NCBI RefSeq assembly: GCF_014837065.1 | Contig: NZ_JACSPP010000001.1 | Location: 100,078-164,077, forward strand | Length of the DNA: 64,000 bases | Reading direction: 5' to 3' | DNA from: Phocaeicola intestinalis | GTDB lineage: Bacteria > Bacteroidota > Bacteroidia > Bacteroidales > Bacteroidaceae | Shown: positions 16,306-25,649 of the stretch, in pieces | How the letters are laid out: every line of letters starts with the position of its first letter | Position numbering within the stretch: the first letter of the stretch is position 1 | Notes under the pieces: model-generated | The model's database searches: none | What the model saw: only the letters and a program-made list of their open reading frames with translations | Told to the model about the DNA's origin: nothing | Position numbers and translations under genes: made by a program

Positions 16306-19300
16306 TGAAAAACATGCATTTAAGTGAATACTTTTGGAATAAAGAATGTATTTTTAATAAATTTAGACATTCTTTATCAATCGCCATGTGTTTATTATTA
16401 CCTTCATCCATGGTGTATGCAGAGAATTTACAAGATCTCAAAATTGAAATTAATAAGAAAAATTTAAAATTATCTCAGTTGATCAAAACAGTAGAGAATC
16501 AAACAGATTATTTGTTTGTATCAAATAAATCTATTGATTTGAATATGACTGTAAGTTTGCAAAATGGTAAAGGATCCGTGAAGGAGATACTGAATGATGC
16601 TTTGGAGGAATTAGGTTTATCATATCGTATAGAAGGAGTAAATATTATCCTGATTCAGAATAAACAAACGAACTCTACCGGTAATAAAAAGATAAGCGGT
16701 ACCGTAGTAGATCGTAAAGGAGAGGCAATCATTGGAGCTAACGTAGTAGTAAAAGGTAATGGGGGTATTGGAACAATTACGGATATGAATGGTAATTTTC
16801 AACTTGATGTCCCTGAAAAATCTGTGCTTACTATTACTTATATCGGTTATATACCATATGAGGTAAAGGTTGATAAAATTTCCAACCTACAAGTTGTATT
16901 ACGTGAAGACTCTAAAAGTTTGGATGAGGTAGTCGTAATCGGTTACGGTACACAGAAGAAAAGTGATATTACAGGTGCTATTACTCAGGTGAAAGCGGAT
17001 GATTTACCCTTGACTGGTAATGTTTCTTTGGGACAAATGCTTTCAGGTAAGGCTCCTGGTATGCAAATTACACTTAATAATGCCCAGCCGGGTGGAGCTG
17101 TTACTGTACAAATCCGTGGTAATGCAGCTGGAGGTGCAGGAAATCCTGGACCTTTGTATGTTATCGATGGCTATCCGATGAATGTGGATAATATGGAACC
17201 AGGAGGCGGTAAGTACGATGGCGGTAGTAAATCTCCATTGAATAATTTAAACCCTGCCGATATTGAGTCAATTGAGGTGTTAAAAGATGCTGCAGCTACT
17301 TCTATTTATGGTGCACGTGCTGCTAACGGTGTCGTCTTGATTACTACTAAACGAGGAAAAGAAGGTGCTGCGCCTATGGTGAAATACTCAGGTTCTGTTT
17401 CTTTATCCAAAAGAGCCAAGCATGAAAAAATGCTGGATGCAGCTGGTTTTATGACGGAACACAATCGAATTGGCTATGAAAACTGGTTAGCTGATAATAA
17501 AATTTACCCATATGGTTCTACAGACCCCAATAGTGTAGCTCCTTATGAGAATAAATATTCTAGTGATGATATAGCTAATGCACAGACTACAGACTGGCTT
17601 GGAGCCGTAGAGAGAGATGCCATTATGACTCAACATAACATTTCATTAACAGGTGGTACCAATAAGACATCTTACTATGTATCAGGTAGTTATTTAAATC
17701 AGGAAGGGGTTATCAAAAGTACGGGTATAGAGCGTTATTCTGGACGTTTCAATTTCGATCAAACATTTAATAAATATATTAAGGCTGGAGTTAATTTCAG
17801 TATTAGTCAAACTACTAATGATAATGCCCCATTAACAACAAGTCAAAATGAAAATGCTGGTATTATTCGTGCGGCAATGACTGCAAATCCTACTTTACCA
17901 ATTTATGATGAAAACGGTGATTATATGATAGACCCTCAGCAACCATTTCTGCCTAATCCAGTATCTTTACTGGAAGTGGATGATGAAAGTCATAATTTAG
18001 AGTTGCTTGGTAATTTTTACCTGCAGGTTACTCCGATAGAGGGGCTGAATATCCGTATGAATGCTGGTTTTCAAAAAGATAAAGGAGAGCGTAATACCTA
18101 TATGCCTAAAACTACACTTTATGGTTTTAAGGAAGATGGTAGAGCTACTCGTTCCTTTATCAACCGAAACAACAATGTATTCGATATTACTGCGACTTAT
18201 GACAAAACATTTGCGGAGAAACATTCATTTAGAGTGATGGGAGGTTATTCTTATCAAAAGTTTTTCACAGATGGACTAGATGCTTCTAATAGTAAATTCT
18301 TGACTGATATCTTCAAGTGGTATAATCTGGGGGCTGGCGAATCAGCCAAACCTACAGTCGGATCTTATGGCAATGAGGAGGTTCTGGGTTCTGTGTTTGC
18401 ACGTTTGAACTACAACTATGATAATCGCTATCTGATTGCAGCTACATTTCGTGGTGATGCTTCTTCCAAATTTGCAGAAAACAATAAATGGGGATTTTTT
18501 CCATCAGTAGCTTTAGCATGGCGTGTCAACAACGAAGCTTTTATGCAAGGCCAAAATATAGTATCTGATCTTAAACTGCGTGTCAGCTTCGGTCAGACAG
18601 GTAATGCGAATATTGGTAGTAATGCCTTGGCTTTATATGATACAGGGCGTAACTATACGTTTGGAGATCAGGTTGCTACTGGTGTAACACAGACTCAATT
18701 AGCTAATCCTAACTTGAAGTGGGAAACTACCACCGAATTTAACTTTGGTGTTGATTTTGGTTTTTTCAATAATCGCATTGTGGGCTCCATGGAATATTTT
18801 ACCCGTAGGGTGTCTGATTTATTAGATACCAAGAAGCTAATGTCTTATAACCCGATCAATACCATTGTTGCTAATATTGGTGTGAAAGGCAGTAAAGGTT
18901 TCGAATTAGGTTTGACTACCCGTAATCTGATTGGAGAGTTTCAGTGGACTACAGACTATGTTTTCTCCTTCTATCGTGATCGCTGGGTAGAAAGAAGTCC
19001 ACAATGGAAGAAGGCTATTTATGAGAATGAACATGATATGCTGAATGCACGTTACCTAATGCTCTCTGACGGACTTGTACAACCTGAGGATATGAATCCT
19101 GACGGAACTTGTAAAATACCTCATATGCCAAATGCAAAGCCAGGTATGATTAAGTATAAAGATTTGCATGGACGTGATGAAAACGGTAACCTGACTGATG
19201 GTCCGGATGGTAAGTTGGACGAGGCTGATATTGTATATATGGGCACAGCTACTTCCAAATTTTATGTAGGATTTGGTAATACTTTTACTTATAAAGGTTT

Positions 19301-19727
19301 TGATTTAAATATTTTCTTTTATGGCTACTTAGGTAGAAAGTTAGAAAATCCAGCATATCTTTCCTATTTGAAGGGGTCGAATGCTATTTTAAATGGTTCT
19401 AACATGTTAGCGGAAGTAACAAATCGTTGGGCGCATGACAATCCTAACGGGAAATTTCCTACATGTCTGAACAGCCCATATGATAACTTCAGCACAGACT
19501 TTTGGCTGGAGAACGCAAACTTCTTGCGTTGTAAGAACATAACACTAGGATATACTCTTCCTAAGTTAGGTAACTTCAGTAAGTTAGTGAAAAATTTGCG
19601 TTTATATGCTGATGTTCAAAATCCGTTTGTTATCACTAAGTATAGCGGCATCGATCCGGAGATGAACGGTCTTGCAGCATATCCGACTCAAACAACAATG
19701 TCTTTTGGGGTAGATATAACTTTTTAA
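16305..19727 (+). CDS. SusC-family TonB-dependent transporter with STN domain
   Basis: The protein (1140 residues from the ATG at 16305) has a signal peptide ending near SSMVYA, then an STN domain (LKLSQLIKTVENQTDYLFVSNKS) that couples to the FecR/sigma pair. A carboxypeptidase-like barrel domain follows (ISGTVVDRKGEAIIGANVVVKG), then the TonB box/plug region (DEVVVIGYGTQKKSDITGAI) and a 22-stranded barrel ending in a Phe. It imports oligosaccharide across the outer membrane together with SusD. The open frame starts earlier at 16206, but those 33 codons lie opposite the antisense RNA and lack signal character. Confidence 0.95.
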   Translation: MKNMHLSEYFWNKECIFNKFRHSLSIAMCLLLPSSMVYAENLQDLKIEINKKNLKLSQLIKTVENQTDYLFVSNKSIDLNMTVSLQNGKGSVKEILNDALEELGLSYRIEGVNIILIQNKQTNSTGNKKISGTVVDRKGEAIIGANVVVKGNGGIGTITDMNGNFQLDVPEKSVLTITYIGYIPYEVKVDKISNLQVVLREDSKSLDEVVVIGYGTQKKSDITGAITQVKADDLPLTGNVSLGQMLSGKAPGMQITLNNAQPGGAVTVQIRGNAAGGAGNPGPLYVIDGYPMNVDNMEPGGGKYDGGSKSPLNNLNPADIESIEVLKDAAATSIYGARAANGVVLITTKRGKEGAAPMVKYSGSVSLSKRAKHEKMLDAAGFMTEHNRIGYENWLADNKIYPYGSTDPNSVAPYENKYSSDDIANAQTTDWLGAVERDAIMTQHNISLTGGTNKTSYYVSGSYLNQEGVIKSTGIERYSGRFNFDQTFNKYIKAGVNFSISQTTNDNAPLTTSQNENAGIIRAAMTANPTLPIYDENGDYMIDPQQPFLPNPVSLLEVDDESHNLELLGNFYLQVTPIEGLNIRMNAGFQKDKGERNTYMPKTTLYGFKEDGRATRSFINRNNNVFDITATYDKTFAEKHSFRVMGGYSYQKFFTDGLDASNSKFLTDIFKWYNLGAGESAKPTVGSYGNEEVLGSVFARLNYNYDNRYLIAATFRGDASSKFAENNKWGFFPSVALAWRVNNEAFMQGQNIVSDLKLRVSFGQTGNANIGSNALALYDTGRNYTFGDQVATGVTQTQLANPNLKWETTTEFNFGVDFGFFNNRIVGSMEYFTRRVSDLLDTKKLMSYNPINTIVANIGVKGSKGFELGLTTRNLIGEFQWTTDYVFSFYRDRWVERSPQWKKAIYENEHDMLNARYLMLSDGLVQPEDMNPDGTCKIPHMPNAKPGMIKYKDLHGRDENGNLTDGPDGKLDEADIVYMGTATSKFYVGFGNTFTYKGFDLNIFFYGYLGRKLENPAYLSYLKGSNAILNGSNMLAEVTNRWAHDNPNGKFPTCLNSPYDNFSTDFWLENANFLRCKNITLGYTLPKLGNFSKLVKNLRLYADVQNPFVITKYSGIDPEMNGLAAYPTQTTMSFGVDITF

Positions 19728-19739
19728 TTAGATTTTAAT

Positions 19740-21260
19740 ATGAGACTTTTGAATAATATAAAACAGATTACATTGGTAGCCTTGTTAGGAATAGGCATGG
19801 AATCTTGTTTAGATTTAGATCCTGTAATATATGATAAGATTATTCCTGAAAATTTTTACAAAACAGAGTCTGATGCCAAAGCAGCAGTAACAGGAATTTA
19901 TAGTCCATTAGGCTCACCTGGTGATATTTATGGTGGTTGGACGGAAACATTTTGGATGATAAATAACTTGTGTGCAGATGACATGGGTACACAACGTGAT
20001 GATTATGAATTTATGGAGAAGTTTCAATGGAATTCTACAACATATGCAGCGTATAAATTCTATAATATGTTTGTAAAAGAGGCTAATCGGGCCACTTTGG
20101 TCATAGACGATTTGCAAAAATCTCCTATAGATGATGATGTTAAGAAACAATATATAGCAGAACTGCAGTGTATTCGTGGTCAATATCTCTTCTTCTTATA
20201 TGATTTTTACGGAACTGCTAATGTGACTACTGATGTTGAAATTCTGCGCCATCCAGAAAATGAGATAATTTTGGAACGCTTACCGAAAGATGAGTTTATC
20301 AAGTTAATTGAAACTGATTTGAAAACGGCTGCAGAGATTTTGCCGGTATCTTATGATGCTTCTGAATACGGACGGCTCACTAAAGGAGCTGCCTATACTA
20401 TTTTAGAAAAACTTTATATGCAGGAAAAGCGTTGGGCAGATGCTGAAACTTATTGCCGAAAGATTCAAGGATTGGGCTACGAGTTACAGCGTACTTATTC
20501 ATCTGTATTTAGCATTGAGAATGAACGCAATAATGAAATTATCTGGGCATTACCTTGTCAATCTGAGACAAATGGTAATGGGAATACTTGGACTACTCAT
20601 GTGCTTCCTCCTGAACTTCCTTCTTTCTGGACGAATAGCAAAGTGCAAAGATGGAATGTATATAATATGCCATGGAAATATTACGATCACCATTTTCAAC
20701 AACCAGGAGATGAACGTGCAATGGCACCTTCACTTATTACAGAATTTGAATATATAAGCAATGGTGAAACGAAATTAGCAAGCCGTAACAATGGTTATCC
20801 CAATTTAGTAAAGGGAGCCTTGCCTGTCAAGTATCCTGAAGACCCGACACAGATTTCAGAAAAAGCAGGTAATGATGTAGTGGTATATCGTTACGCTGAT
20901 GTCTTGTTGGAGTTAGCCGAAGCTATAAACGAACAGAAGGGCCCTACACAGGAAGCTATTGGATTGGTAGAGCAGATTCGTGCCCGTGCTGGTATACCCA
21001 ATACTATTCCAACTACAGCTACGGCTAGTAAAGAGAATTTCCGTGACTTTATATTGGATGAACGCGGCCGTGAATTATATTGTGAAGGACATCGTCGACG
21101 TGACTTAATTAGACATGGAAAATGGATACAATCAGCAGTAGACCAAGGATATATTCCAGAAGGAAGAGAGGCTGATTATAAGCATATGGTACTTTTTCCT
21201 ATTCCGCAAGAGGTAATAGATGAGTCAAAAGGTAAAATTAAGCAAAACGAAGGGTATTAG
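19740..21260 (+). CDS. SusD-family glycan-binding lipoprotein
   Basis: This 506-residue surface lipoprotein (lipobox near MESC, Cys about residue 23) has the SusD N-terminal pattern (DLDPVIYDKIIPENFYKTESDAKAAVTGIY), TPR-like helices (LEKLYMQEKRWADAETYCRKI) and the C-terminal YADVLLELAEAINE and FRDFILDERGRELYCEGHRRRDLIRHGKW motifs. It forms the lid of the SusC transporter and binds the glycan. It is 12 bp downstream of susC. Confidence 0.95.
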   Translation: MRLLNNIKQITLVALLGIGMESCLDLDPVIYDKIIPENFYKTESDAKAAVTGIYSPLGSPGDIYGGWTETFWMINNLCADDMGTQRDDYEFMEKFQWNSTTYAAYKFYNMFVKEANRATLVIDDLQKSPIDDDVKKQYIAELQCIRGQYLFFLYDFYGTANVTTDVEILRHPENEIILERLPKDEFIKLIETDLKTAAEILPVSYDASEYGRLTKGAAYTILEKLYMQEKRWADAETYCRKIQGLGYELQRTYSSVFSIENERNNEIIWALPCQSETNGNGNTWTTHVLPPELPSFWTNSKVQRWNVYNMPWKYYDHHFQQPGDERAMAPSLITEFEYISNGETKLASRNNGYPNLVKGALPVKYPEDPTQISEKAGNDVVVYRYADVLLELAEAINEQKGPTQEAIGLVEQIRARAGIPNTIPTTATASKENFRDFILDERGRELYCEGHRRRDLIRHGKWIQSAVDQGYIPEGREADYKHMVLFPIPQEVIDESKGKIKQNEGY

Positions 21261-21279
21261 TATTATATATTAATCAGGT

Positions 21280-21319
21280 AGTCCCTATATTTCGTGGTAT
21301 TTCCCTAAATACAGGGACT
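21280..21319 (+). terminator. hairpin between susCD and the enzyme genes
   Basis: AGTCCCT at 21280-21286 pairs with AGGGACT at 21313-21319, and the stem can extend inward through TATTT/AAATA. A weak T-rich tract (TCTATTTTA) follows. It could partly terminate or stabilise the susCD transcript, giving higher levels of transporter than of enzymes, as is usual in PULs. Confidence 0.6.
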
Positions 21320-21395
21320 TCTATTTTAATCAGAACTTTCAATAATTATTTGAATATTCTAACAACATAATTTTGGAAGTAAAAAACAAACTATT

Positions 21396-23423
21396 ATGAT
21401 AATTTTTAAACGAATAAGTGTTTTCCTGACAATTTTTGTCTTGTTGGGATTGTGTGCTTGTAGTTCAAGCGATGGAGTTTCACAGGAAGGAGATGTTTGG
21501 TTTATTGAAAATAGTCATTTGAAAGTAACCATTCAACCTACCGGGGTATTGAACGTGTATGATAAAAAAGGAAATCGGGAGTGGCAACAAGTAGCTTCAA
21601 AAGAAAAAAAAATAGAGAATGTTAGTGAAGTAAGTACTGCTGATAAATGGGCGATAGCATTCGAAACGGAAGTTAATAATTATCCGTTCTTAATAAAACT
21701 GAGTCTTCCAAAAGCCTCTGCGGACTTGGAGATAGAAGCTGATATGGAAAATCGTGATACTCCGATAGAGGATATTCCTTTTTTTGATCCGTTTTTGTTG
21801 GACTCGGAACATTGCTCCATAGCTGTAGCTGATTTCTGTAACGGGCATCTTTATCCAGCCGATCTTCACCCGTTTCCGTATAAGCGTTATACTACCGCTT
21901 TATTGGACATGCCTTGGATAGGTGTATGTGATGCAAAAGAAGGACATGGATATGAGATTATATTGGATACATCGGATGATGCATTCTTTGACATGATTCC
22001 CGTAAAGGTTGGAAAGCGTGAGATTGTTCTGCCCAAAGCGGGTTGGATATCCAGCAAAAAGCGTTTTGGATATGCACGCCGTCTTCTCTGTCATTTTGTT
22101 TCTGATGGCGGTTATGTAGCGTTGGCTAAATACTATCGAACTTATGCGCAAAAGCGCGGCTTGATTGTCCCTTTCTCTGAGAAAGTAAAGAAAAACCCAA
22201 ATCTGACACGCCTTTTTGGGGCAGTGGATGTATGGGGGCAACAATCAGTAGAATTTGCCAAAGAAGCAAAGAAAGCAGGCGTGGAAAAAATGATTATGAA
22301 TGGTAACTCTACACCTGAAGAATTAAAAAGTATCAATGAATTGGGTTATTTGACAAGTTGTTATGATGCATATCAGGATGTTTTTCAGGTAGAAGCTGAT
22401 GGAAAAATTGATAGTGGACATGAATATTTGCCAGATAATATCGTATTGAAAGATGACAGTACTCGCATGTTAGCTTGGTGTACTTGGGATGGACATCAAT
22501 CTATGAAACGTTGCCCAGTATTTTGGGAACGCACGGCTAAATTAGTGATTCCTGAAGTATTGTCTAAATATCCTTTCTTGTGTCGCTTCATAGATGTGAC
22601 TACAGCCGAAGATTTGTACGAGTGTTACGATGAAAGGCATCCATTAACCCGTGCTGAAAAACGAGAGCTAGGTGTACGTCTTTTCGATTATATACGATCA
22701 CAAGGTCTTGTAGTGGGCGGAGAACATGGTCGTTGGTGGGCTGTTCCTGTCATTGATTACGTAGAAGGTATGATGAGTGGAGGAACAGATAATTATGCTT
22801 GGGATGCTCCTTATCTTCGTCCGCCTATGAATAAGGATGGTAATAAATGGGAGCAGTATGAGACTTTGGGCATGAATCCCCAGTACCGTGTTCCTCTATG
22901 GGAACTTGTATTCCATGACTGCGTAGTATCCACTTGGTATTGGGGGGATGCTAATGATTTCTTAACGTTGGCTGACCCGAAATTTACAGACATGAAGAAT
23001 TGTTACAATATTTTGTATGGCACTATACCTTTGTTATGGGCGAACGAAGAAACCGGTGGTGCAGGGCCATCTAAACCTGGCTCTTGGGTGGCCAATCGTG
23101 AACTTTTTCTAGAGACTTATCGTAACGTATGTAAACTGCATGAGGTGATTGCTGGACAGGAAATGACAGTTCATGAATTTCTGACTTTGGACGGAATGGT
23201 ACAGCGAACTTGTTTTGCTGATGGTACAGAGGTTGTGGTCAATTTTGGAGAGTCTGTTTACGAAGCTACTGTAGGTGGAAAAAAATATCAACTGCCTCAG
23301 TATGGATTTGCAGTAAAAGGTCCTAAAATAGAACAATCACGTGCATTGATAGATGGACAAATTGTAACAAATATTCATACCAATACATACAACTTTCAAG
23401 ATTTTAAACAATGTAACAACTAG
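21396..23423 (+). CDS. GH101/GH129-like glycoside hydrolase lipoprotein
   Basis: This 675-residue lipoprotein (lipobox LCAC, Cys about residue 22) has a beta-sandwich-like N-terminal third and a TIM-barrel-like middle with FGAVDVWGQQS near 268, GYLTSCYDAYQDVF near 316, FIDVTTAEDLYECYD near 401 and VVGGEHGRWWAVPVIDYVEGMMSG near 439. The pattern recalls the GH101-related proteins that include GH129 alpha-N-acetylgalactosaminidases, but I cannot confirm the catalytic Asp and Glu without alignment. It heads the enzyme part of the PUL and is probably cell-surface or periplasmic. Confidence 0.5.
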   Translation: MIIFKRISVFLTIFVLLGLCACSSSDGVSQEGDVWFIENSHLKVTIQPTGVLNVYDKKGNREWQQVASKEKKIENVSEVSTADKWAIAFETEVNNYPFLIKLSLPKASADLEIEADMENRDTPIEDIPFFDPFLLDSEHCSIAVADFCNGHLYPADLHPFPYKRYTTALLDMPWIGVCDAKEGHGYEIILDTSDDAFFDMIPVKVGKREIVLPKAGWISSKKRFGYARRLLCHFVSDGGYVALAKYYRTYAQKRGLIVPFSEKVKKNPNLTRLFGAVDVWGQQSVEFAKEAKKAGVEKMIMNGNSTPEELKSINELGYLTSCYDAYQDVFQVEADGKIDSGHEYLPDNIVLKDDSTRMLAWCTWDGHQSMKRCPVFWERTAKLVIPEVLSKYPFLCRFIDVTTAEDLYECYDERHPLTRAEKRELGVRLFDYIRSQGLVVGGEHGRWWAVPVIDYVEGMMSGGTDNYAWDAPYLRPPMNKDGNKWEQYETLGMNPQYRVPLWELVFHDCVVSTWYWGDANDFLTLADPKFTDMKNCYNILYGTIPLLWANEETGGAGPSKPGSWVANRELFLETYRNVCKLHEVIAGQEMTVHEFLTLDGMVQRTCFADGTEVVVNFGESVYEATVGGKKYQLPQYGFAVKGPKIEQSRALIDGQIVTNIHTNTYNFQDFKQCNN

Positions 23424-23445
23424 GAGAAATGTTTTATAATAATAG

Positions 23446-25626
23446 ATGAGATATATGAAATTTCAATTAGCTATTTGGGGATTTGTATGTTGTGTTTTGG
23501 CAGGGGGGGGCAACTTGCTCAAGGCTCAAAGTAATGTCGATTACGTCAATATGTTTATTGGTAGTACAGGTTCTCATAACACTGAATATGGAGGCACAAC
23601 ACCAGCAGTTAGCGAGCCTTTCGGAATGACACAATGGTGTGCAGCAACCCGTATAAACGGTATTTCACGTACTGCATATAATTACAATGATACTCATTTA
23701 CTGGGATTTGTAGCTACACATCAACCTGCTATTTGGATGGGCGACTATGGTTTTTTCACCTTAATGCCACAAGTAGGAATATTGAATTTAGAACCAGAAA
23801 AACGAGCTGTAAAGATGGATCATGCACAAGAAATAGCTACACCATATTATTATAAGATAGGTTATAATGATGTGCAAGGTCATGCTTTGAAGACTGAGTT
23901 TACTGCTACATCCCGTTGCTCTTTTTTCCGCTTCAATTATCCCTCTACCGAGAAAGCTATTCTATTTTTGGAGGCTGGTCGGGAAAAAGAAGGGGGATCT
24001 ATTGAAATCCTTCCGGACAAACAGGAGATTCGAATTTGTAACAAGGAGAGGCATGATAGTCATTTAGGTCCTCGCTTATATAATTTTAAAGGATGTTATG
24101 TTCTGAAATTCTCACGTCCATTCAGTCAGTATGGCACTTGGAATGAGGTTAAAGTATCCGAGATGCAGAGTAAGGAAGAGGGGGCACATGTCGGTGGATA
24201 TATAGAATTTGAACTTGGTACAGAGGTTGTAGAAGTACGTATTGGTTCTTCTTTTATTGATTTTGAACAGGCTTCGGTCAATTTGGAAAAAGAAATTCCC
24301 GCATCTGTCAGTTTTGAACAAACTAAAAAGAAGGTGAAGGCGGCTTGGGAGTCCAATTTAGATAAGATACGAATTAAAGGAGCAACCGATGATGATGCAA
24401 CGATTTTTTATACAGCATTTTTTCGCACTATGCAATATCCACGTGAATTTTCTGAGTACGGCCGCTACTACAGCCCGTTTGATGACAAAATTCACAAAGG
24501 TATTTCATACAATGCGTATTCACTGTGGGATACATTTCGTGCGCAGCACCCTTGGCTTCAATTGACACAGTCTCAACGGGTAGATGATATGATTACAGCG
24601 CTGATACAAATGTATAATGAAGGTGGTTGGCTGCCTAAATGGCCTAATCCTTCTTACACAAACATCATGATTGGTACACATGCTGATGCTGTTATTGCTG
24701 ATGCGTATGTCAACGGATTTCGTAATTATGATGTAGAAAAAGCTTATGAAGCTATCCGCAAGGATGCTTTTCAAGCACCACGTGATGACTATCGTTGGGG
24801 AGACAGACATTATTGGAACGGTTCATACGAGGCTCGTGGAGGTCTGAAAGAGTATTTGGATTTAGGTTATGTTGCTGCAGACAAGACAACAGAGTCTGTA
24901 TCACGCACATTGGAGTTTGCTATGGATGATTATTGTGTAGCCCAAATGGCAAAAAAACTGGGACATGAGGAAGATTATCATATCTTAATGAAACGCTCAC
25001 GCAACTATTTGAATCTGTACAATCCACAGACAGGTTTTTTTCAAGCACGACATAGTAATGGTAGCTGGGCAGATATAGAAGAGGGATTTACTGAAGGTGG
25101 ACGCTGGACATACCGTTTCTGCGTTATGCAAAATATACCTGATCTGATTCATCTTCTGGGTGGGGAGGATGTATTTTGTAAGGAGCTAGACAAAAACTTT
25201 GATGAAGGGCATTATCGTCATGATAATGAACCCGGACATCATTTCGCTTACTTATATGATTGTTGTGGCAAGCTTGATAAAGTGCAGAACCGTATTCCAA
25301 TGATAATAAAACAACATTACAAGAATAAGCCTGATGGTTTATCTGGTAATGACGATTGTGGACAAATGTCAGCTTGGTATCTATTCAGTTCATTGGGCTT
25401 TTATCCGCTTACTCCGGCATCAGGTGAGTATGCATTGGGTATACCTCATTTTAAAGAGATAATCCTGCAGCTACGAGATGGTAAGAAATTGTTAATCAAA
25501 GCTCCAGAATTGAATAAAAAAGATTACTTATTGCGAGTGTATTGGAATGGAAAACTTTTGGAAAAGCCTTTTATCTCTATTCAAGATATTTTTAAAGGTG
25601 GAGTACTAGAGTTTTGTTCTGAATAA
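23446..25626 (+). CDS. GH92 exo-alpha-mannosidase
   Basis: This 726-residue protein has a signal peptide (ending near LLKAQS) and the GH92 hallmarks: an N-terminal VDYVNMFIGSTGSHNTEYGGTTPAVSEPFGM segment with the family's calcium/sugar-site motifs, SYNAYSLWDTFRAQHPWL near 346, and the C-terminal signature GNDDCGQMSAWYLFSSLGFYPL near 644. GH92 enzymes are calcium-dependent inverting exo-alpha-mannosidases acting on N-glycans or mannan. This one lacks the usual lipobox and is probably periplasmic. The start could also be the ATG at 23455. Confidence 0.9.
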   Translation: MRYMKFQLAIWGFVCCVLAGGGNLLKAQSNVDYVNMFIGSTGSHNTEYGGTTPAVSEPFGMTQWCAATRINGISRTAYNYNDTHLLGFVATHQPAIWMGDYGFFTLMPQVGILNLEPEKRAVKMDHAQEIATPYYYKIGYNDVQGHALKTEFTATSRCSFFRFNYPSTEKAILFLEAGREKEGGSIEILPDKQEIRICNKERHDSHLGPRLYNFKGCYVLKFSRPFSQYGTWNEVKVSEMQSKEEGAHVGGYIEFELGTEVVEVRIGSSFIDFEQASVNLEKEIPASVSFEQTKKKVKAAWESNLDKIRIKGATDDDATIFYTAFFRTMQYPREFSEYGRYYSPFDDKIHKGISYNAYSLWDTFRAQHPWLQLTQSQRVDDMITALIQMYNEGGWLPKWPNPSYTNIMIGTHADAVIADAYVNGFRNYDVEKAYEAIRKDAFQAPRDDYRWGDRHYWNGSYEARGGLKEYLDLGYVAADKTTESVSRTLEFAMDDYCVAQMAKKLGHEEDYHILMKRSRNYLNLYNPQTGFFQARHSNGSWADIEEGFTEGGRWTYRFCVMQNIPDLIHLLGGEDVFCKELDKNFDEGHYRHDNEPGHHFAYLYDCCGKLDKVQNRIPMIIKQHYKNKPDGLSGNDDCGQMSAWYLFSSLGFYPLTPASGEYALGIPHFKEIILQLRDGKKLLIKAPELNKKDYLLRVYWNGKLLEKPFISIQDIFKGGVLEFCSE

Positions 25627-25649
25627 TAATCAATTAAATATATTAAATA